DNA of 64,000 nt. It comes from CAWBUW01 sp963792075 (GTDB taxonomy: Bacteria; Chloroflexota; Anaerolineae; Anaerolineales; UBA4823). The position numbers and the translations under genes are program-made. Under the pieces are notes generated by a model. It ran no database searches. It was not told the DNA's origin and saw nothing but the letters and a program-made list of their open reading frames with translations. Numbering within the stretch: the stretch's first letter is position 1; every line of letters begins with the position of its first letter. Below are positions 17,987-28,157 of this stretch, piece by piece. The stretch covers positions 1,922,001 to 1,986,000 of the forward strand of contig CAWBUW010000012.1 in assembly GCA_963792075.1 (NCBI GenBank), in the 5' to 3' direction.

Positions 17987-19497
17987 TTGAGCAAGACCGG
18001 AGTTTCTCTTCTAACATCCATAATCGCAAGGTTTTGGAGTTTAGTTTGTCTTTAATCGTTGGTTTGCTGCTTGGCCTCCTGGTGGGTTTGGCCCCCTCTC
18101 TACCCTTATCCTCTGATTTGCAAAAGCTTGTCTTGGTTATCCCTTTTGCTCTTACGGTTGTCATCCTATTCAACAACCTGGAAAAGCTTATTCTGGCCGC
18201 CATTGCTATTGGTGTCCCGCTTAACCTTGATTTTTCATTGCTAATCAGCCCTTATGCGCGTAATCTGGAAAACATAGCCTCTGGAAATCGCACAATTGTG
18301 GCTTTGACCGAGCTACGGATATCACTCATTCTGATTGTGGTCGTGATTGGCTACGCCGTGTGGCTAATTGAACGTCCAGGTGCTGGCCGCCAACCAATTC
18401 ATTTTTTTCCAAGCGCCAGTATCCCTGCTTTAGGTTTTATTTTTTTCTCTATTCTTTCTATGACCCAAGCCCAGGACGTACAGCTATCATTTTTCCGAAT
18501 TGTGCAATTAGTCGAGTTGTTCCTGGCATATTTCTATCTGGCAAACCATATTCGCACAAAGCAGGATCTGCAGTTCTTTGTGATTGCCTTGATGGTGGGC
18601 TTGTCTGCTGAAAGTATCCTGATGATTGTGCAATGGTTTACAGGCTTCAGTTTCTCTATGGCAGGCATTGAAGCAAGTTATGAGGCGTCATCAGGCCGAC
18701 CGGGAGGAACGCTCGGGCAGCCTGATGCAGCAGGCGGAATCATTGCTGGGTGGTTAGCAATTGTCCTTGCTATGATCTGGCTTTTTCCCAGGCGGTCGCA
18801 AAAGGCATTTGCCGTGATTTGTTTTGTGGTGGGGTGTATTGCTTTAATTAGCACTGCTTCCCGTGCAGCGTGGGGCAGCATCATAGTAGTGATTTTTGGC
18901 TTCATGTTAATCGGGTGGCGGCGCGGCTGGGTGCAGGGCAGATCATTGGTTTTGATATTTATAACAACATTGGTTATTGGCGGAATCTTTTTTCCAACGA
19001 TCTATAACCGGTTGACAGCAGATGATCGTGGCTCGGCGGCGAGTCGCCCAAAGATGTTCAGGCTGGCTTGGAATGTCATTTCGTCTTCCCCATCCCATTT
19101 GTTCTTAGGGGTTGGCGCCAATAACTATGCCCTGGTCGCACCCGCTTACAATACATCTGACGTCGGCAATCTCGGTTACGTGATCAACTCATCTGTACAT
19201 AACGTCTACTTATTAGCCTGGGCCGAAACCGGTTTGATTGGCATGCTTTGCTTTCTCGGTTTCTTAGCCGTCCCATTGTTAAAAGCTTGGGAGCACATTA
19301 GATCCGATAACCGGTTCTTCTCTCTAATCGCCCTGGGCTTGGGTTGTGCTATCCTGGCGATGGCAATTCAAATGTTAGTAGCGCCCTTTATTGGACGACC
19401 TATAAATATCTTCGTTTGGCTTCTGATTTCACTCATTGTCAGTCTAGACCACATCGAATCGATGCCAGTCGGGCCTCTCATAATGAGCCAAGTTTAA
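17983..19497 (+). CDS. O-antigen ligase/polymerase-like membrane protein (Wzy or WaaL type)
   Basis: 504 residues with about 10-12 hydrophobic helices and a large extracytoplasmic loop (about 350-415, containing NVISSSPSHLFLGVGANNY and the conserved HNVYLLAWAETGLIG). This is the O-antigen ligase (PF04932) arrangement. In this operon it is best read as the repeat-unit polymerase. The start is TTG at 17983, overlapping the previous stop by 4 bases; no ATG gives a sensible alternative. Confidence 0.85.
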   Translation: MIEQDRSFSSNIHNRKVLEFSLSLIVGLLLGLLVGLAPSLPLSSDLQKLVLVIPFALTVVILFNNLEKLILAAIAIGVPLNLDFSLLISPYARNLENIASGNRTIVALTELRISLILIVVVIGYAVWLIERPGAGRQPIHFFPSASIPALGFIFFSILSMTQAQDVQLSFFRIVQLVELFLAYFYLANHIRTKQDLQFFVIALMVGLSAESILMIVQWFTGFSFSMAGIEASYEASSGRPGGTLGQPDAAGGIIAGWLAIVLAMIWLFPRRSQKAFAVICFVVGCIALISTASRAAWGSIIVVIFGFMLIGWRRGWVQGRSLVLIFITTLVIGGIFFPTIYNRLTADDRGSAASRPKMFRLAWNVISSSPSHLFLGVGANNYALVAPAYNTSDVGNLGYVINSSVHNVYLLAWAETGLIGMLCFLGFLAVPLLKAWEHIRSDNRFFSLIALGLGCAILAMAIQMLVAPFIGRPINIFVWLLISLIVSLDHIESMPVGPLIMSQV

Positions 19498-19502
19498 AGA
19501 AC

Positions 19503-20984
19503 GTGAGTATTTCAAGGCGACTTTTCAAAAATACCCTTGCTTTGTCTATCGCCAGCGCTGGGCAATTGGTAGGCAATCTCATCCTTTTTTTCTATCTCTC
19601 GCGCCTTTTACAACCTGAGGGATTAGGAATCTATTCTACCGTCTTAGCCATTTTTTCAACCGTCAGTCTCGGTTGCGGGATCGGGTTGAATAGTTTTTTA
19701 GTGCGCGAACTGCCGAAAGATCTTTCTCAAACCAACCGCTACTTAATTCATGCAGGCTTGGTTTCAGCAACGACTGGGCTGGCTTTTATGATCGGGCTTG
19801 ATCTGCTGATACCATATCTGGGATACCTGCCTCAAACCCAAACAGGGCTTTATATCATCTCCTTAGCGCTCATTGCCGAGTCATTGGCCATTGTGCTTAA
19901 TGCAATATTCATAGCACACCAAAAGGCCGAATTTTTAGCCACGACCGGATTATTGAGTATTCTGGGCCGGATCTTAGTTAGCTTGCTTGTTTTGCGCCTC
20001 GGATTCGGTGTAATTGGGTTGATTGTAGCTTACACAGGTTTTTGTTTCCTGACACCGCTGGTGAATTTCTTGTTTCTGAAGCGCTATATCCTTGTTCCAC
20101 ACTGGAAATTCGATAGGCCGTTTCTGCTAGAAATGGTACGCGGGCTCAAAGTATTTGCTGCCTTAGCGATTTTAACGGCCCTGTGCTCCCAGTCTGAAGT
20201 GCTTATCCTCTCGCTGACTCGCGGCGAGACACAGGTGGGATATTATAGCGCCGCCCTTAAATTGGTCACGATCTGGGCTATGGTGCCCAGCAGCTACATG
20301 GTGGCGTTATACCCTGTATTAAGCATATCTTTCCAGGAATCCCGGGAAAAATTCATCGACCTTCAAAATAGATCTCTCAAGTATTTTTTGGCAATCGGTT
20401 TCCCTCTGGCAGTCGGCATGACTGTTACGGCTGGAGCGATCATTCCTCTGCTCTATGGGCCAGGATTTCAAGAATCGATTGCGACATTGCGTATATTAGC
20501 CTGGTATTTGCCGTTGATATTTTGTAATAATATGTTGTGGCGGGTACTGTTTGTGCGAGGCAAGCAGCAGGTTGTGTTTCAATGGCAATTCATCACCGAA
20601 ATTGTACAAGCCCTCCTGGCCGTGTGGTTGACGCCAAAATATGGAAGTATGGGCGCAGCCATAGCGTTGCTCGGAGGCAATCTGGCGTATACCGCATATT
20701 TTGTGTATTACTTGTGGCGCGAAAAATCTCCCATTCCCCTGGTTCGGATCGGATGGCGATTTGTGTTGGCATCCATTTTGATGGGATTATTCACTTGGCT
20801 TTTCGCCCCATGGCTCCATTTATTTGTATTGGTTCCTGCCGCCGCAATAGTTTACCTTGTTCTACTCTGGATATTGCACGCTTTTTCCTCCGAAGATGTA
20901 GCATTGTTTAGACAATTTTTGAGCTTCTCCAAAAAAGCGCCGATCGCGGGACAGGAAATCGTGTTGATTGACTCAAATAAGTAG
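19503..20984 (+). CDS. Polysaccharide flippase (Wzx/MATE-like)
   Basis: 493 residues with about 12-14 hydrophobic helices. The N-terminal segment SISRRLFKNTLALSIASAGQ and the following LSRLLQPEGLGIYS are typical of polysaccharide exporters (PST family). It would move lipid-linked repeat units across the membrane. The chosen start is GTG at 19503, five bases after the polymerase stop; upstream in-frame codons lie within the polymerase gene and are not needed. Confidence 0.9.
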   Translation: MSISRRLFKNTLALSIASAGQLVGNLILFFYLSRLLQPEGLGIYSTVLAIFSTVSLGCGIGLNSFLVRELPKDLSQTNRYLIHAGLVSATTGLAFMIGLDLLIPYLGYLPQTQTGLYIISLALIAESLAIVLNAIFIAHQKAEFLATTGLLSILGRILVSLLVLRLGFGVIGLIVAYTGFCFLTPLVNFLFLKRYILVPHWKFDRPFLLEMVRGLKVFAALAILTALCSQSEVLILSLTRGETQVGYYSAALKLVTIWAMVPSSYMVALYPVLSISFQESREKFIDLQNRSLKYFLAIGFPLAVGMTVTAGAIIPLLYGPGFQESIATLRILAWYLPLIFCNNMLWRVLFVRGKQQVVFQWQFITEIVQALLAVWLTPKYGSMGAAIALLGGNLAYTAYFVYYLWREKSPIPLVRIGWRFVLASILMGLFTWLFAPWLHLFVLVPAAAIVYLVLLWILHAFSSEDVALFRQFLSFSKKAPIAGQEIVLIDSNK

Positions 20985-21070
20985 AAAGTGTATTGATAAG
21001 GCAAGCCAATTAGATTCAAATAGGACCATTCCCTAATGAAAGATCCAATCTCAAAAAATATAAGGAAGTT

Positions 21071-22681
21071 ATGAAGGCGTTCATTAATCGCCGGACCGCT
21101 CGCATAGAACTGCTATCGCCGCCTGACTGCACCTCCCCACACCTGATCTTATTTGGGCGCATAGATAGACTGCATTCTAACGGCCATTCAATATGGAATC
21201 CTGATGTTTCTCAGGTTGAGAGTTACTTGGACCAAAACGGACCGGATGCAATTTATAAAAACATCTCTTTTATAGAAGGACAATATCTGATTATCTGGTG
21301 TAAAGAGGGGAAGGTCTGCCTTTTTTGTGATCGATATTGCATGAATACGTTTTATTATCGTGTATTACCGGATACGATAGAAGTATTTGATCAAATTCTT
21401 GCTATAGAGAATAACCTGGTGGTCAGCCAATCGATAGCAATAAGCTTTTTATTGTTTGGTTATGTTCCTGGTCGCCAGACATTATTCCAGGGTATCTTTC
21501 GGGTGATGCCGGGCGAATGCCTGATCCTTGACACCACAACAGGAGAGTTTCATATAGACGTAGGTTGCGTCTATCCAAAGATTGTCATGGATGAAGATAG
21601 AAATGAAGATCAGGTTGCTGAGGAATTCCATGCCTTGTTCCGTGAGGCATTGGAAAAAAGGATTAGCAAATATCATTTTAATGAAACTCTCCTGTTACCC
21701 TTATCCGGTGGGCTAAACTCACGCTATGTGCTTGGCACTGCCTTGGAGTTGGTTTCCCCCTCGCGTATCATCGCGATGACATTTGGGCAGAGAGGAAGCT
21801 ATGACTTTGAAATCGGTAAATCGGTCGCTAAAGCAGTTGGTGTGCGTCATATAGTCTATCCCTTAACCCCGGATAACTATAATGCAAAGAGTTTAAGAGC
21901 CAATTGCCTGGATACGGATGGACAGGTTTACTTCACTTCCGAAGCTCCTATTGAAATTTTCCGGAGCTTTGCTGAATATGGAAAAATAACGCTCTCTGGC
22001 TATGTTGGTGATGCAATTATGGGAAATAAGGTTCATCTGGATACTCCCACCAGTAAAGAAGCCATAGCTTTTTCAGATGCTAAAGTCGGAATCGACGATC
22101 CATTAGCTCATTATTTAGACGATAAAGTAATTCAATCAACCTTTTACTATGATATTGGGGCTGATTTCCCGCTTGATCCATCAGAAATGTGGTTTTTCAT
22201 TAATCATTTCACGAAATATTCCCTTCATTGTGTCTTCAAACATCGGAACCACTTCACCTATATTTGCCCATTCATTGATTATGCTTTTATAGATTACGTT
22301 CTGAATTTACCTACAAGAATGCGCATGAATAGAAGATTGTACTTTTTATGGCTTCGGAAACATTTTAAAGCTCTCGCCGATTTGCCTTGCAATACCTATC
22401 GGGGTGTTCCGTTATCATCCTCTGCTCAGAAAATTTTCCTTGCACACCAATGGGATCGTATCTTACATTATGGGTTTGGAATTAACAGGAGAGTCAACAA
22501 GATCGATCTTTTCCGTTATCAAAGGCAAATATTGGGTCCAGATATATCGATGTATCATGTCTATTCTAAATTACCGCCTGATTTTGCCAAGACCCTTAAT
22601 CATTCCAAACATTATTTGCTCCACTACAGCCTGAAATGTTTAGAAGTCCTGTATACTGACTTCAATGTTAATTTTCAATGA
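21071..22681 (+). CDS. Asparagine synthase-like protein with altered active sites
   Basis: 536 residues. The N-terminal 170 residues follow the glutamine-amidotransferase fold of AsnB but begin MKAFIN, without the Cys2 nucleophile. The C-terminal half is the ATP-pyrophosphatase domain, with the PP-loop at residues 212-217 reading SGGLNS instead of SGGxDS, and a later LSGYVGDAIMG in place of the usual SGxGGDE. Ammonia release from glutamine looks impossible and the ATP site is modified. Such proteins are common in exopolysaccharide clusters, where their substrate is unknown. AAGGAAGTT precedes the ATG. The gene is strongly AT-rich. Confidence 0.8.
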   Translation: MKAFINRRTARIELLSPPDCTSPHLILFGRIDRLHSNGHSIWNPDVSQVESYLDQNGPDAIYKNISFIEGQYLIIWCKEGKVCLFCDRYCMNTFYYRVLPDTIEVFDQILAIENNLVVSQSIAISFLLFGYVPGRQTLFQGIFRVMPGECLILDTTTGEFHIDVGCVYPKIVMDEDRNEDQVAEEFHALFREALEKRISKYHFNETLLLPLSGGLNSRYVLGTALELVSPSRIIAMTFGQRGSYDFEIGKSVAKAVGVRHIVYPLTPDNYNAKSLRANCLDTDGQVYFTSEAPIEIFRSFAEYGKITLSGYVGDAIMGNKVHLDTPTSKEAIAFSDAKVGIDDPLAHYLDDKVIQSTFYYDIGADFPLDPSEMWFFINHFTKYSLHCVFKHRNHFTYICPFIDYAFIDYVLNLPTRMRMNRRLYFLWLRKHFKALADLPCNTYRGVPLSSSAQKIFLAHQWDRILHYGFGINRRVNKIDLFRYQRQILGPDISMYHVYSKLPPDFAKTLNHSKHYLLHYSLKCLEVLYTDFNVNFQ

Positions 22682-22710
22682 AGTCTTAATGAGCAGAAGT
22701 AAGCCTATCC

Positions 22711-23760
22711 ATGACAGAAACGATTTCCAATATAAACACATTCACTGATTTATCTATCGTCATCATCGCTCGCAACGAAGCCAAGAATATCGCCCGCGCC
22801 ATTGAGTTTGTACTTCGAGCGGTAGAGCGCTGGCCGCAAACCGAAATCCTGCTGGTCAATTCGGCTTCAACCGATGAAACCGTGGAAATCGCGAGACATT
22901 ATCCCATTAACATTGTCCGATTGCCTTCAACCTGGTTTCTTTCTGTATCCGCTGGGCGGCTTATTGGGATGCATTACACCCGAGGGGAACTGGTCCTTCA
23001 TATGGATGGTGATATGGAATTGGACCCCAAATGGGTGGACCGGTGTGTATCCTTTATTTTAGAACACCCCGAGGTAGGTGCTGTAGGGGGCCACTGGCGC
23101 AATGTCTATATGAAAGATGGGCAAATTTTCGGTGAGGAAGATCAATATCGCGACTCCCCAGACCGTGTATTGGAAGTAAGGTACGTCGGCGGTGCTGCCC
23201 TTTACCGGCGCACTGCTATTCAAAAGATGGGCGGATTTCAACCATATATCAAAGGTGAAGAAGGTGTTTACCTGAGCATGGGTATACGCTATAGCGGTTA
23301 CAAAGTAATCCGACTTCCCTACTTAATGAGCCGGCATTACAGTATTCCACCGCAATCCTTGGCCGGCAATCAGCGGCGACTCCGGCTGGGCTTCTGGCTA
23401 GGATATGGGCAGGTATTGCGCTCTTACTGGGGAACTGGTTTATTCTGGATGTATCTAAAGGAACGCGGTGCGTTTGTTGTCTACCTCGTGGGCGTATTGA
23501 TATCATTCATCACTTTATTGCTCACCTTATTCTCCAAGAATATTATTTACTTCGGTGGCTGGTTATTGATTGTGATTGGGGTTATCTTGGTCTTCATGAT
23601 TAAGAAACGAAGCCTGCGCAAGACTCTGCTGAGTTCTTTAATCCAAACTTGGGTTGCTTACAGCGCTGTGCGTGGTTTTATGAAAAAACCTCGGTCCCCG
23701 GCAGAGTATCCTACTGATGCTGAAGTTGTCCAGTTATGTATTTCGCCTAAGAAGTATTGA
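22711..23760 (+). CDS. Family 2 glycosyltransferase with C-terminal membrane helices
   Basis: 349 residues. The GT-A domain begins LSIVIIARNEAKNIARAIEF and has the nucleotide-sugar motif NSASTDETVEIA and the DxD-like HMDGDMELDP. A further conserved region (VGGAALYRR) resembles the acceptor site. Two hydrophobic helices near 250-295 anchor it to the membrane. The sugar is not predictable. Its stop overlaps the next start (TTGA). Confidence 0.9.
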   Translation: MTETISNINTFTDLSIVIIARNEAKNIARAIEFVLRAVERWPQTEILLVNSASTDETVEIARHYPINIVRLPSTWFLSVSAGRLIGMHYTRGELVLHMDGDMELDPKWVDRCVSFILEHPEVGAVGGHWRNVYMKDGQIFGEEDQYRDSPDRVLEVRYVGGAALYRRTAIQKMGGFQPYIKGEEGVYLSMGIRYSGYKVIRLPYLMSRHYSIPPQSLAGNQRRLRLGFWLGYGQVLRSYWGTGLFWMYLKERGAFVVYLVGVLISFITLLLTLFSKNIIYFGGWLLIVIGVILVFMIKKRSLRKTLLSSLIQTWVAYSAVRGFMKKPRSPAEYPTDAEVVQLCISPKKY

Positions 23761-26162
23761 CGCTCTCGATTGTTGACAAAAAATTGAAAAGGTTTCTTTG
23801 GTTCGTTGTAATATTTCTTGTCCTCAATTCGCAGGTTGGTTTGCTCGGTTTCAGTTCATTTCAGGCCACCCTGGTCACATTTCCTAATGGCGGATTCGAA
23901 GTAGACCCAACCAACAGCTCAAATGGCTGGGAATGGCCTTCTAATGATTGGATATGGGATGGGAGCATTGCCCATAGTGGCGCTCACTCGGCGCGTGTTT
24001 CTCGCACTTCAGGACCTGAAACGGAAAGCATATGGTCTGCTGATATGCCAGTTCAGCCATCCACTGTTTACACTTTAACCTACTGGTTACGAACTAACAA
24101 CGCCACTAATTACCCATCAGTGAATTTATACCAATACAACAACCTCAGCACTCAGACTGGCCTCAAGTTGATTGCATATGCAAACATCGGTTATGGCACG
24201 AATGATTGGATGGTTGTCAATTACCGCTTTCAAACCATGCCCGACGCTGTTCAGCTTCAGCTACAGCTTCGCTTATTTACAGAAACTACCGGTACATTCT
24301 GGTTTGACGACTTCAGTCTTGACCAGGGCCCTCCGGCCCGTTTTCCATTTCAGCCCGGTTTTCCCGTCGTCGGTACTGGCTGGGTTGGGTATTCCTATCC
24401 AGCAGTGGCAGATATTAACCATGATGGGAACAATGAGATACTGATCGGCGCTGGAAATGCCATTTATGGATGGGACAAAATGGGCGTCCAATTGCCTGGT
24501 TTTCCCCTATCCACCGGCGATAAAGCGATAACTTCTCAAGCCCTTGCCGATCTGAATCACGATGATCAATTGGAAATTGTGGCTGGTACACGCACACCGA
24601 TCGCGGGAGGGCAGTGTCGCGTCTTTGCCTGGCGATCCAACGGCGCGCTTCTAAGCGGTTGGCCGCAAAGTGTGGCTTGGAATACCCAGTATTCCCACAA
24701 TGATTGTTGGATTCCCACGGTTGTCCTGGCTGATATCGATGGCGATTACAACCTGGAAATTGTAGCTGGCACAACCAACAATATTGCCGGCTATTCTGGC
24801 GATAACCCTCCGCCGGCGCCCAACCTATATGCCTGGCATGTCAATGGCTCTCTGGTTGCTGGAAACTGGCCTAATTGGCAGATCGCCGGCATCTATGGCT
24901 CGCTTGCGGTTGGTGATTTAGGCGGGGATGGAAAATACGAGGTTGTTGTCGGTCGCGATTTTTTCTTTCTTAATGCTTATGCATCCGATGGCCAATCTTT
25001 GCCTGGCTGGCCGATTACAACTTATGTGAATGGTAATAACGGTAACTACAAGACTGATTATCGCGTGGAGTATGGGTTTGGCGCGCCTATATTGGCTGAC
25101 CTGGACGGTGATGGTACGAATGAATACATAGTGGCCGGCAATGTAGAAGGTCCTGGTGATGCGGTTGTCGCCCTCAACAGCGCCTTGCTTGTATTGGAAC
25201 CAGATGGGACCCGGCGGCTGGGGTGGGAGATGGCGGCGCTAGGGAATGGTTGTTTAACGCAGATAGATTTGCCGCGGCAATCCCCAACCGTCGCTGATCT
25301 CAACGGTGATGGCAAGCTTGAAATTGTAGTTGCGACCGAAGATGGATGGATCCGGGCTTATCAAGCGGACAAAACTGTTCTTTGGGCTTTCAATTATTCT
25401 CAGGGCGCTACGCTCTTTGCCAGCGAACCCGTCATCGGAGATATTGACGGAGATGGCGCGATGGAGATCGTCTTTGGTACATATGTGCCTTTCCAGAAAC
25501 TAACTGATATGGATGGGCCGGTAGAATTATGGGCCCTGAAAGCCGATGGTTCAGTAGAGCCCGGCTTCCCTTTGCCAATCCCCACTCCGGGAGTGCGAGC
25601 AGCGCCTACGCTGGCCGACCTGGATGGGGATGGAAAGCTGGAAATCCTGGCAGCTACCCGGACTGGTCAGATATTCGTATGGGATACTTCAACTCCATTT
25701 AATCCTACCAGAATGCCCTGGCCAACCGGCCGCCACGACGTGCGCCGCAGCGCGACCTATACAGCGTTAATTCCTTTGGAAGCGAGCCATAAATCTGTGT
25801 CTCCACGCATTGTGAAGCAAGGGGAAACCGCCACTTTTTCCATCCACGTTACCAGCACTGCCCCGGTAAACGAAACGCTCTCCTTGACCGATACAATCCC
25901 GGCTGATGTATCCTATGTTGCCGGCTCACTTTTTGCCACTTCGGGAGACGCTACGGAAACGGGGGGCGTAATCTACTGGAGTGGTGTCCTCCCCGACACG
26001 TTAACGGTAGAGATCACCTATGATATCAATGTAACTACAGCCGCTCCGCGGGTCATTCACAACACAGTCGTCATAGACACGGTCGCCAACGGGCTGCTAA
26101 TGCGTACGGCAACGATATATGCAAATTTTTTACACGTTTTCCTGCCTGTAGTGAGACGGTAG
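23757..26162 (+). CDS. Secreted FG-GAP/VCBS repeat protein with carbohydrate-binding-like N-domain
   Basis: 801 residues. A hydrophobic N-terminus (about 10-35) acts as a signal peptide or anchor. A jelly-roll, CBM-like domain (about 45-190, beginning TFPNGGFEVDP) is followed by eight FG-GAP-type repeats with calcium-binding DxDxDGxxE motifs, for example ADLDGDGTNEYIVAG and GDIDGDGAMEIVFG, spanning about 210-650 and probably forming a beta-propeller. A DUF11-like beta domain follows (SVSPRIVKQGETATFSI). It ends HVFLPVVRR, matching the tail of the protease at 14177. A surface protein that binds the polysaccharide is a reasonable inference. The start is TTG at 23757. Confidence 0.85.
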   Translation: MTLSIVDKKLKRFLWFVVIFLVLNSQVGLLGFSSFQATLVTFPNGGFEVDPTNSSNGWEWPSNDWIWDGSIAHSGAHSARVSRTSGPETESIWSADMPVQPSTVYTLTYWLRTNNATNYPSVNLYQYNNLSTQTGLKLIAYANIGYGTNDWMVVNYRFQTMPDAVQLQLQLRLFTETTGTFWFDDFSLDQGPPARFPFQPGFPVVGTGWVGYSYPAVADINHDGNNEILIGAGNAIYGWDKMGVQLPGFPLSTGDKAITSQALADLNHDDQLEIVAGTRTPIAGGQCRVFAWRSNGALLSGWPQSVAWNTQYSHNDCWIPTVVLADIDGDYNLEIVAGTTNNIAGYSGDNPPPAPNLYAWHVNGSLVAGNWPNWQIAGIYGSLAVGDLGGDGKYEVVVGRDFFFLNAYASDGQSLPGWPITTYVNGNNGNYKTDYRVEYGFGAPILADLDGDGTNEYIVAGNVEGPGDAVVALNSALLVLEPDGTRRLGWEMAALGNGCLTQIDLPRQSPTVADLNGDGKLEIVVATEDGWIRAYQADKTVLWAFNYSQGATLFASEPVIGDIDGDGAMEIVFGTYVPFQKLTDMDGPVELWALKADGSVEPGFPLPIPTPGVRAAPTLADLDGDGKLEILAATRTGQIFVWDTSTPFNPTRMPWPTGRHDVRRSATYTALIPLEASHKSVSPRIVKQGETATFSIHVTSTAPVNETLSLTDTIPADVSYVAGSLFATSGDATETGGVIYWSGVLPDTLTVEITYDINVTTAAPRVIHNTVVIDTVANGLLMRTATIYANFLHVFLPVVRR

Positions 26163-26217
26163 ATACGGCCAATACTTGCGGCGAATTAACTTGGAAGATG
26201 AGTTTGGGAAGACCCCG

Positions 26218-27201
26218 ATGAGAGTGCTCGTTGTTACCGCAATGTATCCCACACCAGAAAAACCAACTTGGGGCACCTTTGTCAAAGAACAGGTCGACTC
26301 GCTAATAGAAGCCGGTGTTGATATTGATGTATTTGCGTTCGATGGAAACGGCTCTGCCTGGAATTACCTGAAAGCCAGTTTGACTTTGCGGGGCATCTTG
26401 AGTGAGAAGCCATACGATCTGGTGCATGCCCATTACGGTTTGGCTGGCGCCGCAGCTATAATGCAATCCAATTGCCCAGTGGTAATCACTTTTCATGGCA
26501 GCGATTTGTTAGGCGAAGTGGGTATCCATAAAAAGTATACCCTTGGGGGAAAGATAAAAACTGGTATTAGTAGAGGAGCAGCTTTATGCGCTGCCGAGCG
26601 AATCGTTGTAGCTAATTTATTGAAAACAAAACTTTGGCCCAAGTCAGCAGTTACCATTCCAATGGGAGTCGATCTATCTCTTTTCAAACCAATGTCACGT
26701 TTTGAGGCCAGAGAGCGACTAGGTTACTCTCAAGAAAAACAGTTAGTTCTTTTTGTGGCTAACCCCAATAACCAGGTCAAACGCTTTGATATTGCCAGGG
26801 AAGCAGTTTCTTTGTTGCAGGAAGCTGGGTTTAATGCTGAACTATTACCTCTTTACAATATCCCGCATAATCAAGTGCCCTTATATATGAGTGCTTGTGA
26901 TGTTCTTGTCCTCACATCGATGCATGAGGCTTCACCCTGTGTCGTCAAGGAAGCGATGGCTTGTAATTTGCCAGTTGTTTCAGTGAATGTGGGAGATGTA
27001 GCTGAACGTATTGACGGTGTGCAGGGATGTTTTCTATGTGAACGGACACCCCAGGATGTAGCATCCAAACTGCGCCAGGTATTGGAATATGGTTATCGTC
27101 CAGACAGTCTTAGCAGAATTAGTGAACTGAGTTTGCCAAACATTGCTAAACGGGTATTGGTTGTATATGAAAAAGTATTGCTTTCAAGAAATCAGCCTTA
27201 G
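26218..27201 (+). CDS. Family 4 glycosyltransferase
   Basis: GT-B fold. The N-terminal MRVLVVTAMYPTPEKPTWG and the ...HAHYGLAG and TFHGSDL segments belong to the acceptor domain. The C-terminal donor domain has VLVLTSMHEASPCVVKEAMAC, with the conserved E-x7-E region. About 327 residues. The ATG at 26218 is preferred, with GGGAAG upstream; an in-frame TTG at 26176 would add 14 residues. Donor and acceptor sugars are unknown. Confidence 0.9.
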   Translation: MRVLVVTAMYPTPEKPTWGTFVKEQVDSLIEAGVDIDVFAFDGNGSAWNYLKASLTLRGILSEKPYDLVHAHYGLAGAAAIMQSNCPVVITFHGSDLLGEVGIHKKYTLGGKIKTGISRGAALCAAERIVVANLLKTKLWPKSAVTIPMGVDLSLFKPMSRFEARERLGYSQEKQLVLFVANPNNQVKRFDIAREAVSLLQEAGFNAELLPLYNIPHNQVPLYMSACDVLVLTSMHEASPCVVKEAMACNLPVVSVNVGDVAERIDGVQGCFLCERTPQDVASKLRQVLEYGYRPDSLSRISELSLPNIAKRVLVVYEKVLLSRNQP

Positions 27202-27206
27202 CTGCT

Positions 27207-28157
27207 TTGAGTATCGTTTTGAGAAATAATAGGATCTCGATCCTGATTACTTGGGATGTCGATCCAGACCGTTGGGCGACAGTTGAACACCGGGAAAATG
27301 CGCTTTCCATGGCCCTCGATCTCTGCGAGGAATTTGGTATTCGCTCGACATTCTTTATCACTGCCAATTTTGTTCACGAGTATCCTGCTCACCTCGACCG
27401 GATGCGCCTCCTTAACCAGGAGATCGGTTGTCATGGCCTGATGCATACGGATGAAGAAGATTATGACCGGATGCCGCCAGATCTGCAGCGGACTTACATT
27501 GCAGAAGCAACCCGAAAACTGGAAACGGCTGCCGGTTCACCCATCTGCTCTTTTCGTAGCCCCCGCGTCAAAACATCTGCACACACCTTGAAGCTGCTGT
27601 CCGACTTTGGATATCTCACCGATAGCTCGGTCTGTTCTCAGAGGATTGACTTTGTCAGCTCAAACTTGATCAATCCTGGATGGCTGGTAGCCCCGCGGCG
27701 TCCTTATCACCCTGATCCTGCAAACGCTTTCAGACGAGGTAGCTTGCCCATCTGGGAAGTGCCTATCTCTGCCGCGATCGTTCCTTTTATCTCCAGCTCG
27801 CTCAAGGTGTTGGGTTTACGGTTAATGAAGGCGTTATTTTGGCTGCTCTATATCGAGTCCAGGGTTACCGGCAAGCCGGTTGTCTACCTGGCGCATCCAA
27901 CCGAATTCATTACTCTCAACAGACGGAGGACAAAACTAACCCTTGCTGACTTTTCTCCCAGCCGCGTTCGTACGCATGGATTCCTGGCGCGGAATTTAGT
28001 GTTTTGGCTGGTGGGACAACCGCTATATGAAGCGACTCGATCGCTGCTCGCCTATATCGCCGCTTTGCCTGATGTCACCTTTATGACCTGTAATGAGTAT
28101 ACGGTCAGCTTAACCAAACAGCCAGGTTGGACTTATCCTGAGATTTCTCCAAAATGA
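27207..28157 (+). CDS. Polysaccharide deacetylase (NodB-like)
   Basis: 316 residues. The NodB fold shows motif 1 as ITWDVD, the metal-binding region HGLMHTDEED (H-x4-D rather than the classical H-x3-H) and FRSPR as motif 3. It probably removes acetyl groups from amino sugars of the polymer or its precursor. The start is TTG at 27207, 5 bp after the preceding stop. The next gene begins at its stop codon (ATGA). Confidence 0.87.
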   Translation: MSIVLRNNRISILITWDVDPDRWATVEHRENALSMALDLCEEFGIRSTFFITANFVHEYPAHLDRMRLLNQEIGCHGLMHTDEEDYDRMPPDLQRTYIAEATRKLETAAGSPICSFRSPRVKTSAHTLKLLSDFGYLTDSSVCSQRIDFVSSNLINPGWLVAPRRPYHPDPANAFRRGSLPIWEVPISAAIVPFISSSLKVLGLRLMKALFWLLYIESRVTGKPVVYLAHPTEFITLNRRRTKLTLADFSPSRVRTHGFLARNLVFWLVGQPLYEATRSLLAYIAALPDVTFMTCNEYTVSLTKQPGWTYPEISPK

